Assembly: GCF_014898055.3 (NCBI RefSeq)
Contig: NW_023603184.1
Span: forward strand, 117,046,615 to 117,110,614
Length of the DNA: 64,000 bases
Reading direction: 5' to 3'
Source of the DNA: Talpa occidentalis
Lineage: Eukaryota > Chordata > Mammalia > Eulipotyphla > Talpidae
Part shown: one piece after another, positions 1 through 11,312 of the stretch
How positions within the stretch are numbered: position 1 is the stretch's first letter
Layout of the letters: each line of letters begins with the position of its first letter
The notes under the pieces: model-generated
What the model was told of the DNA's origin: nothing
The model's database searches: none
Seen by the model: the letters and a program-made list of their open reading frames with translations, nothing else
Made by a program: the position numbers and the translations under genes

Positions 1-257
1 CAATGAAATAAAGAAAAGTTCACATAAAAACAATATTAATATTGACTTTGTGCAACTACTTTTATAGTGCACTTTGAATTTTATGGCATCCTGGGGTCTT
101 ATGTAGCCACATCAGGCAGTTTGATAATGGCCTCTCTGATGAGGATGACAGGGCTGCAGGAGCAACCTCTGTTCTCAGCTCTCTGCCTGGCTTCACTGGA
201 GGGAAGATGTGAGAGTAGTCAGTGAAGGAAAACATGTTAAGAAGACAGTTATTGAGA

Positions 258-350
258 TGTGTGTGTGTATATGTGTGTGTGTGTGTATGTGTGTGTGAGA
301 GAGAGAGAGAGAGACAGAGAGTGAGAGAGAGAGACAGACAGAGAGTGAGA
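258..350. repeat. Compound (TG)n-(AG)n simple repeat
   Basis: TG dinucleotides with two TATG interruptions pass into GA dinucleotides interrupted by GACAGA and GTGA. An apparent open frame on the other strand here is a product of the repeat. Confidence 0.95.
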
Positions 351-681
351 ACTGTATAGCAAGTCCAAAAGTTATTTCATCATATGCCAATTATATATTC
401 CTTTAATAAAAATACAGCTTTCTTACTTTGGTTTTGCCATCTCTGAAATAATTATGTTCTATCCATGATTATTCAGCAGATATTTATATTTATGAACTGA
501 ATCTTGACAAGCAACTTCTTTGTATCTTAACTGAATTTGAATCTGTACATGGCTTGTGGATAGAAATGCGTGTGTACCTAGCAAAACCAAGACTGATGAT
601 ATTTATTAGCAGATCTGAAGGACTTTCAAAAGGACGACCTTCCCAAAGCAGCTATATTGTCTAATGAACTGTGAGACCTCA

Positions 682-800
682 TCCGTTTATCTGTTTGAGA
701 AATATTTACTGAGCCTGATATGTGCCTAGCACTGTTCTACGTTAAGAAGAAAAAACGATGAGTAAAAAAGAATGACACAAAGGTACTTGTGTTTAAAGGA
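682..800 (-). mobile_element. L2 (LINE) remnant
   Basis: AAATATTTACTGAGCCTGAT and ATGTGCCTAGCACTGTTCTA match the reverse complement of the L2 3' end (mammalian LINE, long inactive). Confidence 0.6.
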
Positions 801-1051
801 GAGTATAATGCCTAAAGTACAATTTAGGGGAGGCTATACGACCATGTGATACATAGTACTTGGGTGTGCAAGGCACACACATTTCATGGTTTTTTAATGG
901 CTGCCTGTGCGTGTAAGAGAGGCAAAGAAAAATTCTGCTGCTGATCACCCATTCAGACATCTAATGCCATCTAATTCTTTGTAAACATGCAGAATTTAGT
1001 GTCCACATTTTTATTTTGTACATTTTAAAAGTTAAAGAGTTAAGGCATTAC

Positions 1052-1175
1052 CTGCAAGATGGCTCCTGCATATTGATAGAATGTTCGCACTTTCCGTGCA
1101 TGCAGAAGCCACTGTAGTGTTCTGGGCAAGGAATGTGGTGTTCTCTGGCACTTTCTTCTAATTTGTTAGCATTCT
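1052..1175 (-). CDS. TMEFF2: TMEFF2 internal exon: EGF-like module, N-terminal part
   Basis: This 124-nt coding exon is bounded by acceptor gtattcacag and donor TGCAG|gtaatg. Two bases (AG) complete a glutamate codon begun by the 60-nt exon. Forty codons follow, then two bases (AG) of an arginine codon. The peptide begins NANKLEESAREHHIPCPEHY and continues SGFCMHGKCEHSINMQEPSC. It carries four cysteines of the six-cysteine EGF-like fold; the last two must lie in the next exon, beyond the window. From memory, human TMEFF2 has HYNGF where this copy has HYSGF. The frame is intact and there is no sign of pseudogene decay. The 42.7-kb intron upstream is unusually long but carries no further recognisable TMEFF2 exon. 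Confidence 0.97.
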
Positions 1176-2900
1176 CTGTGAATACAGATAAAAGCAAGCA
1201 CCCCCTGTAAATACTTTCTTAGCCGGGTAAGATCAACCAGTACATTAAGAAGCAAAGCTACACTAGGCATATATTTAAAAGGGCAAGAACTAAAAGGCCG
1301 TGCTTCAGAAGAAAGAGGGAGAAAGAATTGAAAGACAGGCGTCTTTACAATTGTATTTAGAGATGAAACTGCAAAATTACCCATTGCTTTTCATGCTTTC
1401 ATGCAATTTTCTACATCTTTAGCAGCCAGTGATGTTTCTATGAGTTGTCAGACAGCTTTAATTTTCCTTGTGTAGAGACTGTACATTGATCATAAAATAA
1501 TTCAAGAAGAAATATCCTATTTTTTGAATTTCAAAGCCCAGCATAATGTCCCTAAAAGTAAATTGCCACAATACCTTGGTACTTTTTTTTCAGTGTGGGA
1601 ACTTAAAAGTTAAAGTATGGCTGTGTTCAATTGTTAAACAGATGTTTTCCAAAACCAAATGCAAATTTCAACAAATGTATTCTTTCAGGCTTTTTTCATC
1701 TGCTATGAATGTGAATTTTACTAGAGCCATATATTTTCTTATTGCCAAAATAAGACTATTGAAAGAGCGAGCATTATTCAGAATCACTTACGTAGATACT
1801 AACAGTACAGACTGGATGCTCTATGTGCATTCTAGTGCATAGTATTTGGCCTATGTTAATAATGTTATGTGAAATTTAAACTTATGATAAAGGAAAAAAG
1901 TTCTAAAAGGAATCCTTTCCTCTGTCATTAACAAGTTTTGTTTTCTCATGTTTCTACAAAGACACAAATATTTTTTGCTGACCTTTGTTAGTCCAAATAT
2001 GTATGCTTCATATTGTAATGCTGTCTCTAGTGTAGTGTTTCAGTTATTTATATGTTCATTTAATAATGTAAAGTTTTGCCCTTTTTTGAGCCTCTTCTAT
2101 AATTTGAGACCTGATGTACTTAAAAATTCTTGACCAAACACACAAGAAATAGAACTTTCTGGACTTCAATCTAAAGATACTCAACAGTAATTGGTCAGCT
2201 ATAATGCATGTCTAAAAATAAATTACTATTTAATCAAATAGATTATTTCCTTTTTTCTACATAGGAGTATAGTTTTTTTTATTATAGGACATTTTTATAA
2301 TTTTTCCTGGCATTAGTGAATGATAGGTATATTCATTGGGAGAAACAAAGATATCTTTGTATTAGTAAACTGGACAAATATGCCATTTATGTTTAAGCAG
2401 AGCTATAAAATACCTATACATTTTAAGATCTAGGTGTCATATAAAAACATTAAAGCTTGAAATAAATTGTTAAATCTATCAAGTGCTTTGTTGAGTTTAC
2501 ATATATTGGTATGATGGGTAATATTTCAAATCGCATAATCAAAATTAATAAAGGATTTATCATAAGTGAGCTGGAGAGAGAAGATGGCATTTAAATCATG
2601 CATTTGTTCTCTATTTCTGTTTCTTTAGCTCCTTGGGTGATCTTTAATTTGCACTATAGTATTTCCACTTTAATAATTACTACTGAATGAATGAACCACT
2701 TCCATGGAAAAGACTAAGAATGTACAGAAACTTCTCATTCAGTTTCTCTCCCATTCTTCCAAGCTAGTTTGCAATTCTGTATCACTGTGTTTTGGGTCAC
2801 ACACAAAGCAAATCTGCAGTAAGCAAACACCCTAACATTGAAGTGGATAGAGTTGGGTGAAATTTCCAGCACAGGGATATGTGATCAAAATGGAAGTAGG

Positions 2901-2960
2901 GGGCTATCGAGCTATTGCCGGGGCTATCGAGCTATTGCCAGTGCTATCAAGCTATTGCCA
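2901..2960 (+). repeat. 20-bp unit repeated three times in SINE copy 1
   Basis: The units are 2901-2920, 2921-2940 and 2941-2960. They differ at only a few positions. The unit corresponds to GGGCTGCGAAGCTGCCTGCA, which lies between the A and B boxes in the intact copy at 26649. Confidence 0.93.
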
Positions 2961-3182
2961 GTCAGTGCAACATGAGTTCCATTCCTGTCCAGGGAGCTAA
3001 CCCACAATGGTGCAGCAGACCTCTCCTGTCTCGCCTGCTGCTCCCATCAGCAGTGTATTTCAGTAGATCCACCTGTTCTGATCCCTACTCTCTCTCTGGT
3101 GAATCCTCTCACCCCTCACACCTCTGGCCTGCACCCCAGTTCTTGTATGCATAAATAAATAAAATAAATCATTTTAAAAAAG
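2901..3182 (+). mobile_element. tRNA-derived SINE, copy 1, with triplicated head segment
   Basis: The body matches the other SINEs of this window (GCAGACCTCTCCTGTC, CAGCAGTGTATTTCAG, CTCTGGTGAATCCTCTCACC, then a TAAATAAATAAA tail). The first 60 bp are three direct copies of a 20-bp unit, GGGCTATCGAGCTATTGCCA with small changes. They replace the usual A-box end. Flanks TGGAAGTAGG (2891-2900) and TGGAAGCAGG (3183-3192) look like a 10-bp target-site duplication. Confidence 0.88.
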
Positions 3183-3192
3183 TGGAAGCAGG

Positions 3193-5264
3193 ATGATACA
3201 GCATTTAGATGCCCCCCCCCCCAAGATGGCTGGTGGTCAATTATGAACCCATGGAGAAGACTGAGCTTGTTCTGTGCTGCGGCCAGGGGGCTACAAGCTA
3301 GAGTGGTCAAACCACGTGCCTGCTGTTTAAGGACAACTTTAGCAGTGGGGTTTGCCAGCCCCACTGCTGATGTAATGAACCAGCACTGATTTTCACTCTT
3401 ATTTCTAGATCTTCTCCCCATAACAAACTATTCAACACTTCTATTTAGTGTTCGTTAGTAACCCTTCAGTGCTTCTACACACCTGCATGCAGAGAAATAT
3501 TCTGCAACTTCCTTACATTTCGGTGATACACTGATTTCAGTACAGTATTTTTCAAACACTTCTTATTAAGGTTATTTTTCTTCCTGTCAGTTTCAAAAGA
3601 AGATCAAGAATTTTCTTAACTCAAAATCCATTTTTTAGGTTGTTTTATTTTTAACTCTGTCCCTCAAATCGTACTGTTTGTTTCTGGATTTGTACCATAT
3701 CCACAATAATGAACTGAAGTCCAAGGGCAAAATAAGAGCTTGTTGGAGTGAGGCTGTTGCCTTAATGTGGTAAGAGCTGGATATTTTCACAAAGTTCATT
3801 ATCCAGGCAGGGTGATCACATGGGAGGGGAATAGTTTCCATCATAAATCTGCTAATTAGTTTACACCATTTCTTATGAGCTTGGAGTGCTCTGTTCATAG
3901 GATACTGTCAAATAAGAAAGTCGAGAGATTGAAAATAAATGAGTAGAAGAAATGATCCCTGGGCAAGAAAATGAGGAATCATCAATATATGTCAACAGAT
4001 TTATAGTCAATTCAACCTAGTAAACCAGTTGATTGAAAACCTGAATATATAACCACTTCTAGTAATGCAATAGACATATTTTAGAAATGAGATTTAAGTA
4101 TATTAAGAAGAGTACAGACACAGAAATCTAATATTCCAACCAAATATGTGTATGGACCAGAGTGAGTGTTTGTTATTCCGATGTTTATGCATAGGTATTC
4201 TGGCAATAATAAAACATTTAGAGATTTTGAAATTATATAAGAGGGATACTTTGGAAGTTTGTGTTTTATCACCAGTGATTAACAATTTCGACATGAATTT
4301 TTCTGTTCTTCATCTAAAAGGAGGTTTAATGTAAGGACTACACTCTTTCATCTAGGGGAAATAACAATGGTAGAAACTCTTCCTGTCTTTGTTTAAAATC
4401 CTCAACTAGTTCTTGTTGAACCATTTACAAATGGTTTGTCCTAGAGGAAATCTTTATCCTTCTAAAAAACAATTTCTGATATAGTCTGTTACTAGCAACA
4501 GCGTTATGCGTATCTTATGCCCATTGCTAATCAACACTCTAGTCAAGAACTATCAAAGCAGGCAGTTGTAAAGCAGAGCTACATGTATGTTTCTATTTTG
4601 GTGTTACCAGGGAAAAAGACAGGGGGATCCAGAGCCAGAGCCAAATGGCAAGGTCTTATGCTATCACAAGTCAAGGTAAATGGGTAGGAAGTGGGCAGAG
4701 CCAGGCAAAGCAGTTCAAGAGACAAATCAATACAGCAGGGCATGGGGATGTATTTTTATGTATTACTGTTACCCCTGCTTTCTGTTCCCTAAAAAGCTGG
4801 ATATTAGACATGAATCAGAGAATTCTATCAAAGCAACACATTATGGACCCAAGCAGATATATCAGCATAAAATTTGACTAAAATTACCCTTATGTCTGAA
4901 GAAAGAATGCTTCCCTTTGGACAGGGGTTAGAACTTGGCAAAACAATCTTCTGAAAGTCAAGTCAGATCATCTATTCAAGTGTACTCCAGGATGGTGCCC
5001 TGATAAGCCAACTTGAACTTCAACAGCAAACCCAGAGTCCAACTGCAGAGATGGATGCACTCGACTATTAGTGTCCGATGCTATTACATATTCACTCAGT
5101 CAACCCATTTCTCTTATTCTGATACTCTGCTCTCTAAACAGTCTTAAAATAATTTGAGTTGCATGTAGCCTACAAATTGGGAATGGCTTTGACAGTCTCC
5201 CCCGAATATCTTAGCCATTTTACAGTTATGCATTTCACTTTTGTGGATTGATTGGTCCTGTGTT

Positions 5265-5296
<32 letters not shown>

Positions 5297-8200
5297 TGTT
5301 TATGCAAGTGCACTTTCTTCAGCTCACTCAGTTCTGGGATTTTGTAAGATGAAATTTCTGTAACTATAGGCTAAATGACATTACCATACCTAGGGTTCAG
5401 TATAGTCTGGGAGGCCTTTTGGGGGCTGGTCTGATGATATTTCTCAGGAGATACCACTACTTTGCTTTAATGAGGTTGTTGTGAATTTATACAACTCTTT
5501 TAGCCACTGATTCCTTAGCAGGGATTTGATTCTGTTTAGGGAAACATCCTAAAGTAGAGGCATTATCAGTATTTAGTGAGTGTTTTAGGGAGGCAGATTT
5601 CTACAGCACATTTTTAAGCAACCAAGACTGTTCAATATGGGAATGAGCTGTGTAATGAAGTAGTGACATTCTGCTGGTGTTTAGCTGTGTTATTATTTCT
5701 CAGGGATGCTGTATAGCATTACTGTGTAGGAGATTGGGTTATTTCAGACCTCTGGGTTCTCTGAGATCTAAGAATAATATATCTTTCTATTGCTAATACT
5801 TACCTATAAAAATTATTCATAAATGTTTACTATTTTTATCATAAAACATTATTTTGGATATGTTAGGAACAAGAAATGGAGAAATGGGGGACATTACTTA
5901 ATTGTAAAAGGAAATCAAATTGTAGGGATGTTTTCCTTTTTCAAGGGATATAAAATATCTTAAATATTTGTCATGCCTACCAGACATTTTAGCATAAAGT
6001 GATCTTCACTATGTAATGTCTTCCTTGTGGGGAACAATGTGTTTATGGATGTAAATTCAGTTTTCAGCATCATGCTTTAACATCACAATTTATCTTGACA
6101 AGCACATGCATATGAGTAATGCAGTTTATCTTTTCAACTATCTTTTCCTGTGGGCACACAAAATGGACCATACTTATCCAACAAACAAAAATGTCCATTT
6201 TCAATATATTTATATGTCACTTAAGTTTTTTATGTTTATATTCATATACTTGCAAACTTGTTGTGATTAGTTGATTTAACCCTTCCCTTGCTTACTGCCC
6301 TATATCCAAAGCAATATGAAAATAATTTAATTTAACCAACTAGAAAAAACTATCTTTCTTTCCATTTTTTTTATCTTGTGCTTTGGAAAGAAATAAATTA
6401 CGAATCTAGAAGTAAAGTCATGATTGTCCTATTGTTGATTAGAGTTGGTCTCAAAGAAAATACATAACTTTTATGATTTCCTCTCCTTTCCTTATCAGGT
6501 ATAAATGTATGAGATGGCAGTAAAACCTTTTATCAAACTTGAGTTTCGCGTGAAGGTTTTTAAAGACCAGAGAAGCATTCCTGCTGAAAACTTCTGAATG
6601 CAAAACAACATGAGTGTTTGAAACTTAACAGATTCCCTAATGGCCTCACCTCCTCTCATACTTTCTCATACTTTCTTCAGCCCAGCTGAGTATATGAGAA
6701 AACTCTTTATTTTTTTCAAGCCTCAGAGACAGACTCCAATGAGACTGCTAGCTAAAGGTCACATCCTAGCACACAGGCTATGGAGGCATTGAAGGACACA
6801 ATCAATTCTCAACTTTTGCAAAGAGCGTAGGCCCAGACTTAACATTCCTATTTAATCTCTGTTAAAGATTTGGAAAAATACTTCCAAAACAGAAACCAAG
6901 TCTTTCAAATGCTACAAATGCACCATTTCTTCTGCATGTTGAACATTATCTGATTATTTTCAGAAGAGTAATTTACGTTATTTGGATTTTAAAAAGTTTA
7001 TTAATTAGGCGGTAATATGGGTTAGGAGTGGGATGGGGATGGAGAGAAATTCTCTCACCATGGATCAGGCACCAATATAAAGTGTGTTATCCATATCACC
7101 ACTTGCATATATAAATATTTTTTGTTGGAAATAAAATGAAAAAAGTGAAAGAAAATTAATTTCCTTGTTACTACATTCTCAGGCAAATTTTTAATGGCAT
7201 TATTCAAGAATTGCTTGAATTTAAATTGGAAAAAATGCCAGCCCTCTGAAATATACATAGTAATTTGGGGACAGGAGGCAGTGATTGAAATGCAATGATA
7301 CTGGATGATTATTTGCATGGGCTTTTATTATCTCAGTTTCTACTGGCAATATATTTACATAGATAAACGCCAAGAAATGTGTGAAATCTTGGGAAAGAAA
7401 CTTATATGTAACATTTTAACTTATGACATCCAAATGCAATTATTATAATTCAAAGATTTGGCTTCACAAGATATATACATATTTAGCTAGAAATTCTGGA
7501 CATTCTTGAAAAAAAGAAAAAAAAGTATTATTAAGAGCAAAATAAGCAGATCTTCAGCCATGTGCTAAAGACAGTTATCCTCTGTCTTAGAAATACTCTG
7601 CCTGGTTTCAGATGGTAGAGCCCTCGAAAAAGGGAGAGAGCAGGCAACTGGACGAGACTGTACTCTGCCTCTAATGGTCCTTTTCAAACTTCACCATTCA
7701 GTCAAGAGCCTATTAACTCTCAGCAAGTGGGTAACTCCTATAGGTTTAGAGGATTTAGCTTGAAGACCTTGTAAAAATATATTATTTTATGGAACTTTAG
7801 ATGTCTTTGACAACACTTCGTAAATATCAGGCTTTGTGAAGATGGTTCATTAGCTTCTCAGGAGTCCAGAGCTGGAGTTGCCTTAAGCTTATTTGGGGAA
7901 ATTTGCTAGTGCTCTCCCCACTGAGCTTTTGCTGCAGTAACCCTTCTCACATCCAAGCTGCTATTCGAAGACAGAATTTTATAAAGCTTAGAGAAAGACA
8001 AAAATGGTGGGAAGCCATTTTAAGCTGAGAATACTCCCTTCCTATACTTTCATGTGTCTTGAGCTAAATTCATGCATTTCTGCAACTTTACACGATTAGC
8101 AGCTAATCTGGGCCTCCTGTCTTATCGCGCTTCCTTGGTGACAATGCTGAAAACGACAACCCAAGTCACAGAGGGTCACTGACCACTTTTGTCTTCTGGC

Positions 8201-8400
8201 CTCTGTGAGTTAAGTCATTTTCTCCTTCATAGGTTGCATATGCAGAAATGGATAAGTAGTTAAGATAAACCTTTTCAGAGGATGCATATATTTTCCTGAA
8301 GTTACTAGCCAAATGAAAGTAAGGGAGTTTAGACTGGAGCATTCACTGTAATATAGCAGAAACAAAGGTATTAATAGTGTAGATAGAAGAAAAATTGGCC
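3193..8400. other. Mostly unique intron sequence
   Basis: Apart from the C-run near 3212, an unassigned GC-richer block at about 3220-3420, the (TC)(TG) repeat, and a CpG-containing block at about 8060-8200, I see no element or exon here. Short frames on both strands look random. Confidence 0.6.
5265..5299. repeat. (TC)n(TG)n simple repeat
   Basis: About 7 TC units are followed directly by about 10 TG units. Confidence 0.95.
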
Positions 8401-8500
8401 TTCATCAATTTATTGTATAAATATTTCTGACCTACTATGTGACCTACTATGTGCCTGACACTGTGCTAAGTACTTTATGTAATATTCTATATCTTTTGGT
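8401..8500 (-). mobile_element. L2 or MIR remnant
   Basis: CTACTATGTGCCTGACACTG and TGCTAAGTACTTTATGTAAT fit the shared antisense 3' end of L2/MIR. The segment GACCTACTATGTG is duplicated in tandem (about 8430-8453). Confidence 0.55.
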
Positions 8501-8572
8501 TGTTACCCCATGATTTTGCCTGCCTTCTAAACACAGCCAAGAAAACAGTCTCAAGATGACATGATGATAAAA

Positions 8573-8795
8573 ATATCCACAATTATTTGAGAATCAACAA
8601 TGTGCTCAACATTGTTTTAACACTTAACATGATAAAAATGTTTCCTTTGTTGTAGTCCTCAAGGTAGATTTATAAAAATCCCATTTTGTATAAATGAGGA
8701 AACAAACTCAAATTACACTTATTTGCTTTAGAAATTAACACAATTGATAAGCAGAACTGGGGTCAAAGCCAGAGCTCTTTCCAGTATGCCATACA
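8573..8795 (-). mobile_element. MIR (SINE) remnant
   Basis: AATGTGCTCAACATTG, then CCCATTTTGTATAAATGAGG-AAACAAACTCA, then GAACTGGGGTCAAAGCCAGA follow the order of an antisense MIR. Confidence 0.7.
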
Positions 8796-8829
8796 AACCA
8801 GACAGTTAAGAACTTATTAAACACAGGAC

Positions 8830-9830
8830 AATATCTGCCCCCAATAGTTATTATTTGCCTTTATGACTCCTGGCTGTTTATCTTACCTGGATCCTACTGA
8901 TGCTTTTAAAACTGAATTTTTCCTTTTCCTTCCTTCTACTCTAGGAGATATATCTTGTCTCAGTCCAAGCCATTACAAATCCCAACCACTCCACCCTCCT
9001 CTAGGGGTCTCTCCATCAATCAATTCCTTTCTCTCCTACATCTTTAGCTCTCCTTCACTCTTTGCTCCTTGCCATCAACATTTAAACATTTTCAAATGTC
9101 TTCCTTCTTAAAATAAAAATTTACAAACCTCTCTCAACCATGTTCCTTGGTAGACTGTTGGCCCCCTGTCTCCTCACTAGAGCTACACTTTTTTTTTTTA
9201 AAGATTTATTTATTTATACAAGAGCTGGGGTATAGGCCAGAAATGCGGGAGGGTGAGAGGTTTCACCAGAGACAGAGCGAGGAGCAGAACAGGCAGACTG
9301 ACTGAAATACACTGCTGAGGGGAGAAGCAGGTGAGAAAGAGAAGGTCTGCTGTGCCACGTGGGTAGCTCCCTGACTGGCCAGGGATTGAACCTGTGCTGC
9401 AGAGTCTGCGGATAGCTTCACAGTACTGTACTTAACCCCTTGCGCCACCAGGGAGGCCCCTGGTTCTACTCCATTCTTACCTCTTGCAAGATGTATTCTT
9501 TTGCATCATCCTACACTTATCATATGAAATATTTCTCTGCCCGCTGGGACTTTTCATATGTTATTTCCTTTGTCCAGAATGCCCATTTACTTCCTTTTTA
9601 TCACCTACACCTACCTGACTCCTTTTCAATACTCAGTTTTTCACCATCGATATTTCTTACTCTGTGATATTTCTTTATTCTTTCCTACCCACTCAGCATG
9701 GGCCTACTGTCCCTTTTACTTAAATCCACTCCTTTCTCCAAGCACTTTTCACACCAATATTTCAATGTTGTTTTCATGTTTACGTGAAAACAAACTCCTT
9801 TTTTAAGGGCAAGTATCGTATCTTTTATTT
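8830..9830 (+). mobile_element. Probable L2 remnant, split by SINE copy 2
   Basis: Pyrimidine-rich sequence with CTTTGTCCAGAATGCCC and CACCTACACCTACCTGACTC-like segments resembles the L2 3' region. SINE copy 2 interrupts it at 9189-9460. The assignment of the part before the SINE is weak. Confidence 0.45.
9189..9460 (-). mobile_element. tRNA-derived SINE, copy 2
   Basis: Read on the minus strand: GGGGCCTCCCTGGTGGCGCA head with an A box, body with CTCTGGTGAAACCTCTCACC, and a TAAATAAAT tail with an A-run (T-run at 9189-9200). It appears to sit inside an older L2-like stretch (8830-9830). No clear target duplication was found. Confidence 0.9.
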
Positions 9831-11034
9831 TTTAAACTGTTGCAGTCTCTTGACCTTGCACAGAAGAGATGACCGTGCAATTTTTAAGGTAAAGGAATGT
9901 TTTGTTAGGTTACCACACTGAGACTAGGTTACCCACAGAAAGTTTGCCATGCAGAAGCTGCCAAAAATATCTAGAAGTCCTATCAATAGAAAAACAGATT
10001 TTAGTATTGTATCAAGAACACAATTTTTTGTAGGACGAGGAACAACTTTTTGTAGAATGAAGGTGGTATCAGAAAATGATGAAAGGATGAGTGAAAAGTG
10101 CCTTATAAAAGAAAATCGACTGGAGGGGTAATAGAATAAACCCTGGAGAAATGGACTCAGCAAAAGGGATGTGGTTCCTTCCTTCCACAGCTTCTGGTTT
10201 GGCTAATGGAGGAATGAGTAAATCTTTAGCAGTAAAAGTAGCTTCCCCTCTGTTAACCAAGGAGGTATAATTCTAAAAGGAAGGATTTAGAATAGTGTTC
10301 ATTTAAAGGCCGAAGAATATGGGAAATTTAGTTCTTCTATGTAGAAAAACTGATCATCAGATGCATTACATATCTTAAAAATTACATAGGAACTATGTGT
10401 GGTCAATTCTGAATTTATATACCAATTTAATCACTCACACAATGTGTCTATAACATTGTCTGGAAAGGAACAATGTGGGTTAAATTTTTTAGGACAAAAA
10501 GGAAGGAAAATTTTATTAGAAAAAAATAAGGAAACACAGGCAAACACATTTTGAAATAAAAGCTAGTTTTATAAATTAATAAAGAATTTTCTTAGTTGTC
10601 TGCTTCTGAATTACAACCATGCACTTATTCTCCTACTTAAAAATAATAGGGGATAAACACCAAAATTGTAAGTGCAGAGAGATTTGATGATATTGCAATG
10701 AGTAAGGTTAGTGATCATCCTGATTTTCTACAAGAACACTCTAAAAAGAACTGGAGAGCCGTTATAGTTTCTTAAACTGAGAAACAAAGGTATAGCTTTT
10801 ACTCTTTAATAGATTGTCATGAACAGAGCCTCAAAAGTGCTTGGAAAAAGACTCTAGGAGTAATGGAAAATTCTCCAGGGACTTCACTTCTGGAAAAAAT
10901 AAGTTTCATAAAATTTGTGGCAAAACCACTTCTGATAGCTGGACATGTTATTTAATATTTAAGTGGAATATTTAAGTTTAGTGTTTAATTCCAAACATGA
11001 ATAATCTGTCTAGCTTAGAAATTGTAAACCCTCA

Positions 11035-11312
11035 GGGCCTCCCTGGTGGTGAAAGGGGTTAAGCACAGCATTATGAAGCTCTCCACAGCCTTTGCAGCAC
11101 AAGTTCTATCCCCAGCCAGCCAGGGAGCTACCCACATGGCGCAGCAGACCTCTCCTGTCTTGTCCACTGCTCCCCTCAGCAGTGTATTTCAGTCAGTCTG
11201 CCTGTTCTGCTCCCCACTGTCTCTGGTGAATCCTCTCACCCCCCCACATCTCTGGCCTATATCCCAGCTCTTGTATGCATAAACAAACAAACAAATAAAT
11301 TTAAAGAAAGAA
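11035..11312 (+). mobile_element. tRNA-derived SINE, copy 3
   Basis: The head is GGCCTCCCTGGTGGTGAAAG with a damaged A box. The body has the family's usual segments and the tail is AAACAAACAAACAAATAAAT. It is flanked by an 18-bp duplication, AGAAATTGTAAACCCTCA at 11017-11034 and AGAAATTGTAGACCCTCA at 11313-11330 (one mismatch). Confidence 0.95.

Larger units (their letters stand above)
1..1051 (-). other. TMEFF2: TMEFF2 intron, 5' part (downstream of the EGF exon)
   Basis: The intron starts at the donor gtaatgcc next to the EGF exon and runs out of the window at position 1. It contains a TG/AG simple repeat and an old L2 fragment. I looked for the next TMEFF2 exon (end of the EGF module plus the transmembrane helix) and did not find it. 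Confidence 0.9.

Noticed and set aside
193..390. Minus-strand frame with Leu/Ser and His/Thr runs
   Set aside because: It is the translation of the TG/AG simple repeat, with no gene features.
2901..2960. Three regular 20-bp repeats as a CRISPR-like array
   Set aside because: Units are directly adjacent with no spacers, lie inside a SINE, and the genome is mammalian.
8863..9111. 82-codon plus-strand frame rich in Pro/Ser/Leu
   Set aside because: It falls in a probable L2 remnant; pyrimidine-rich composition explains the frame.
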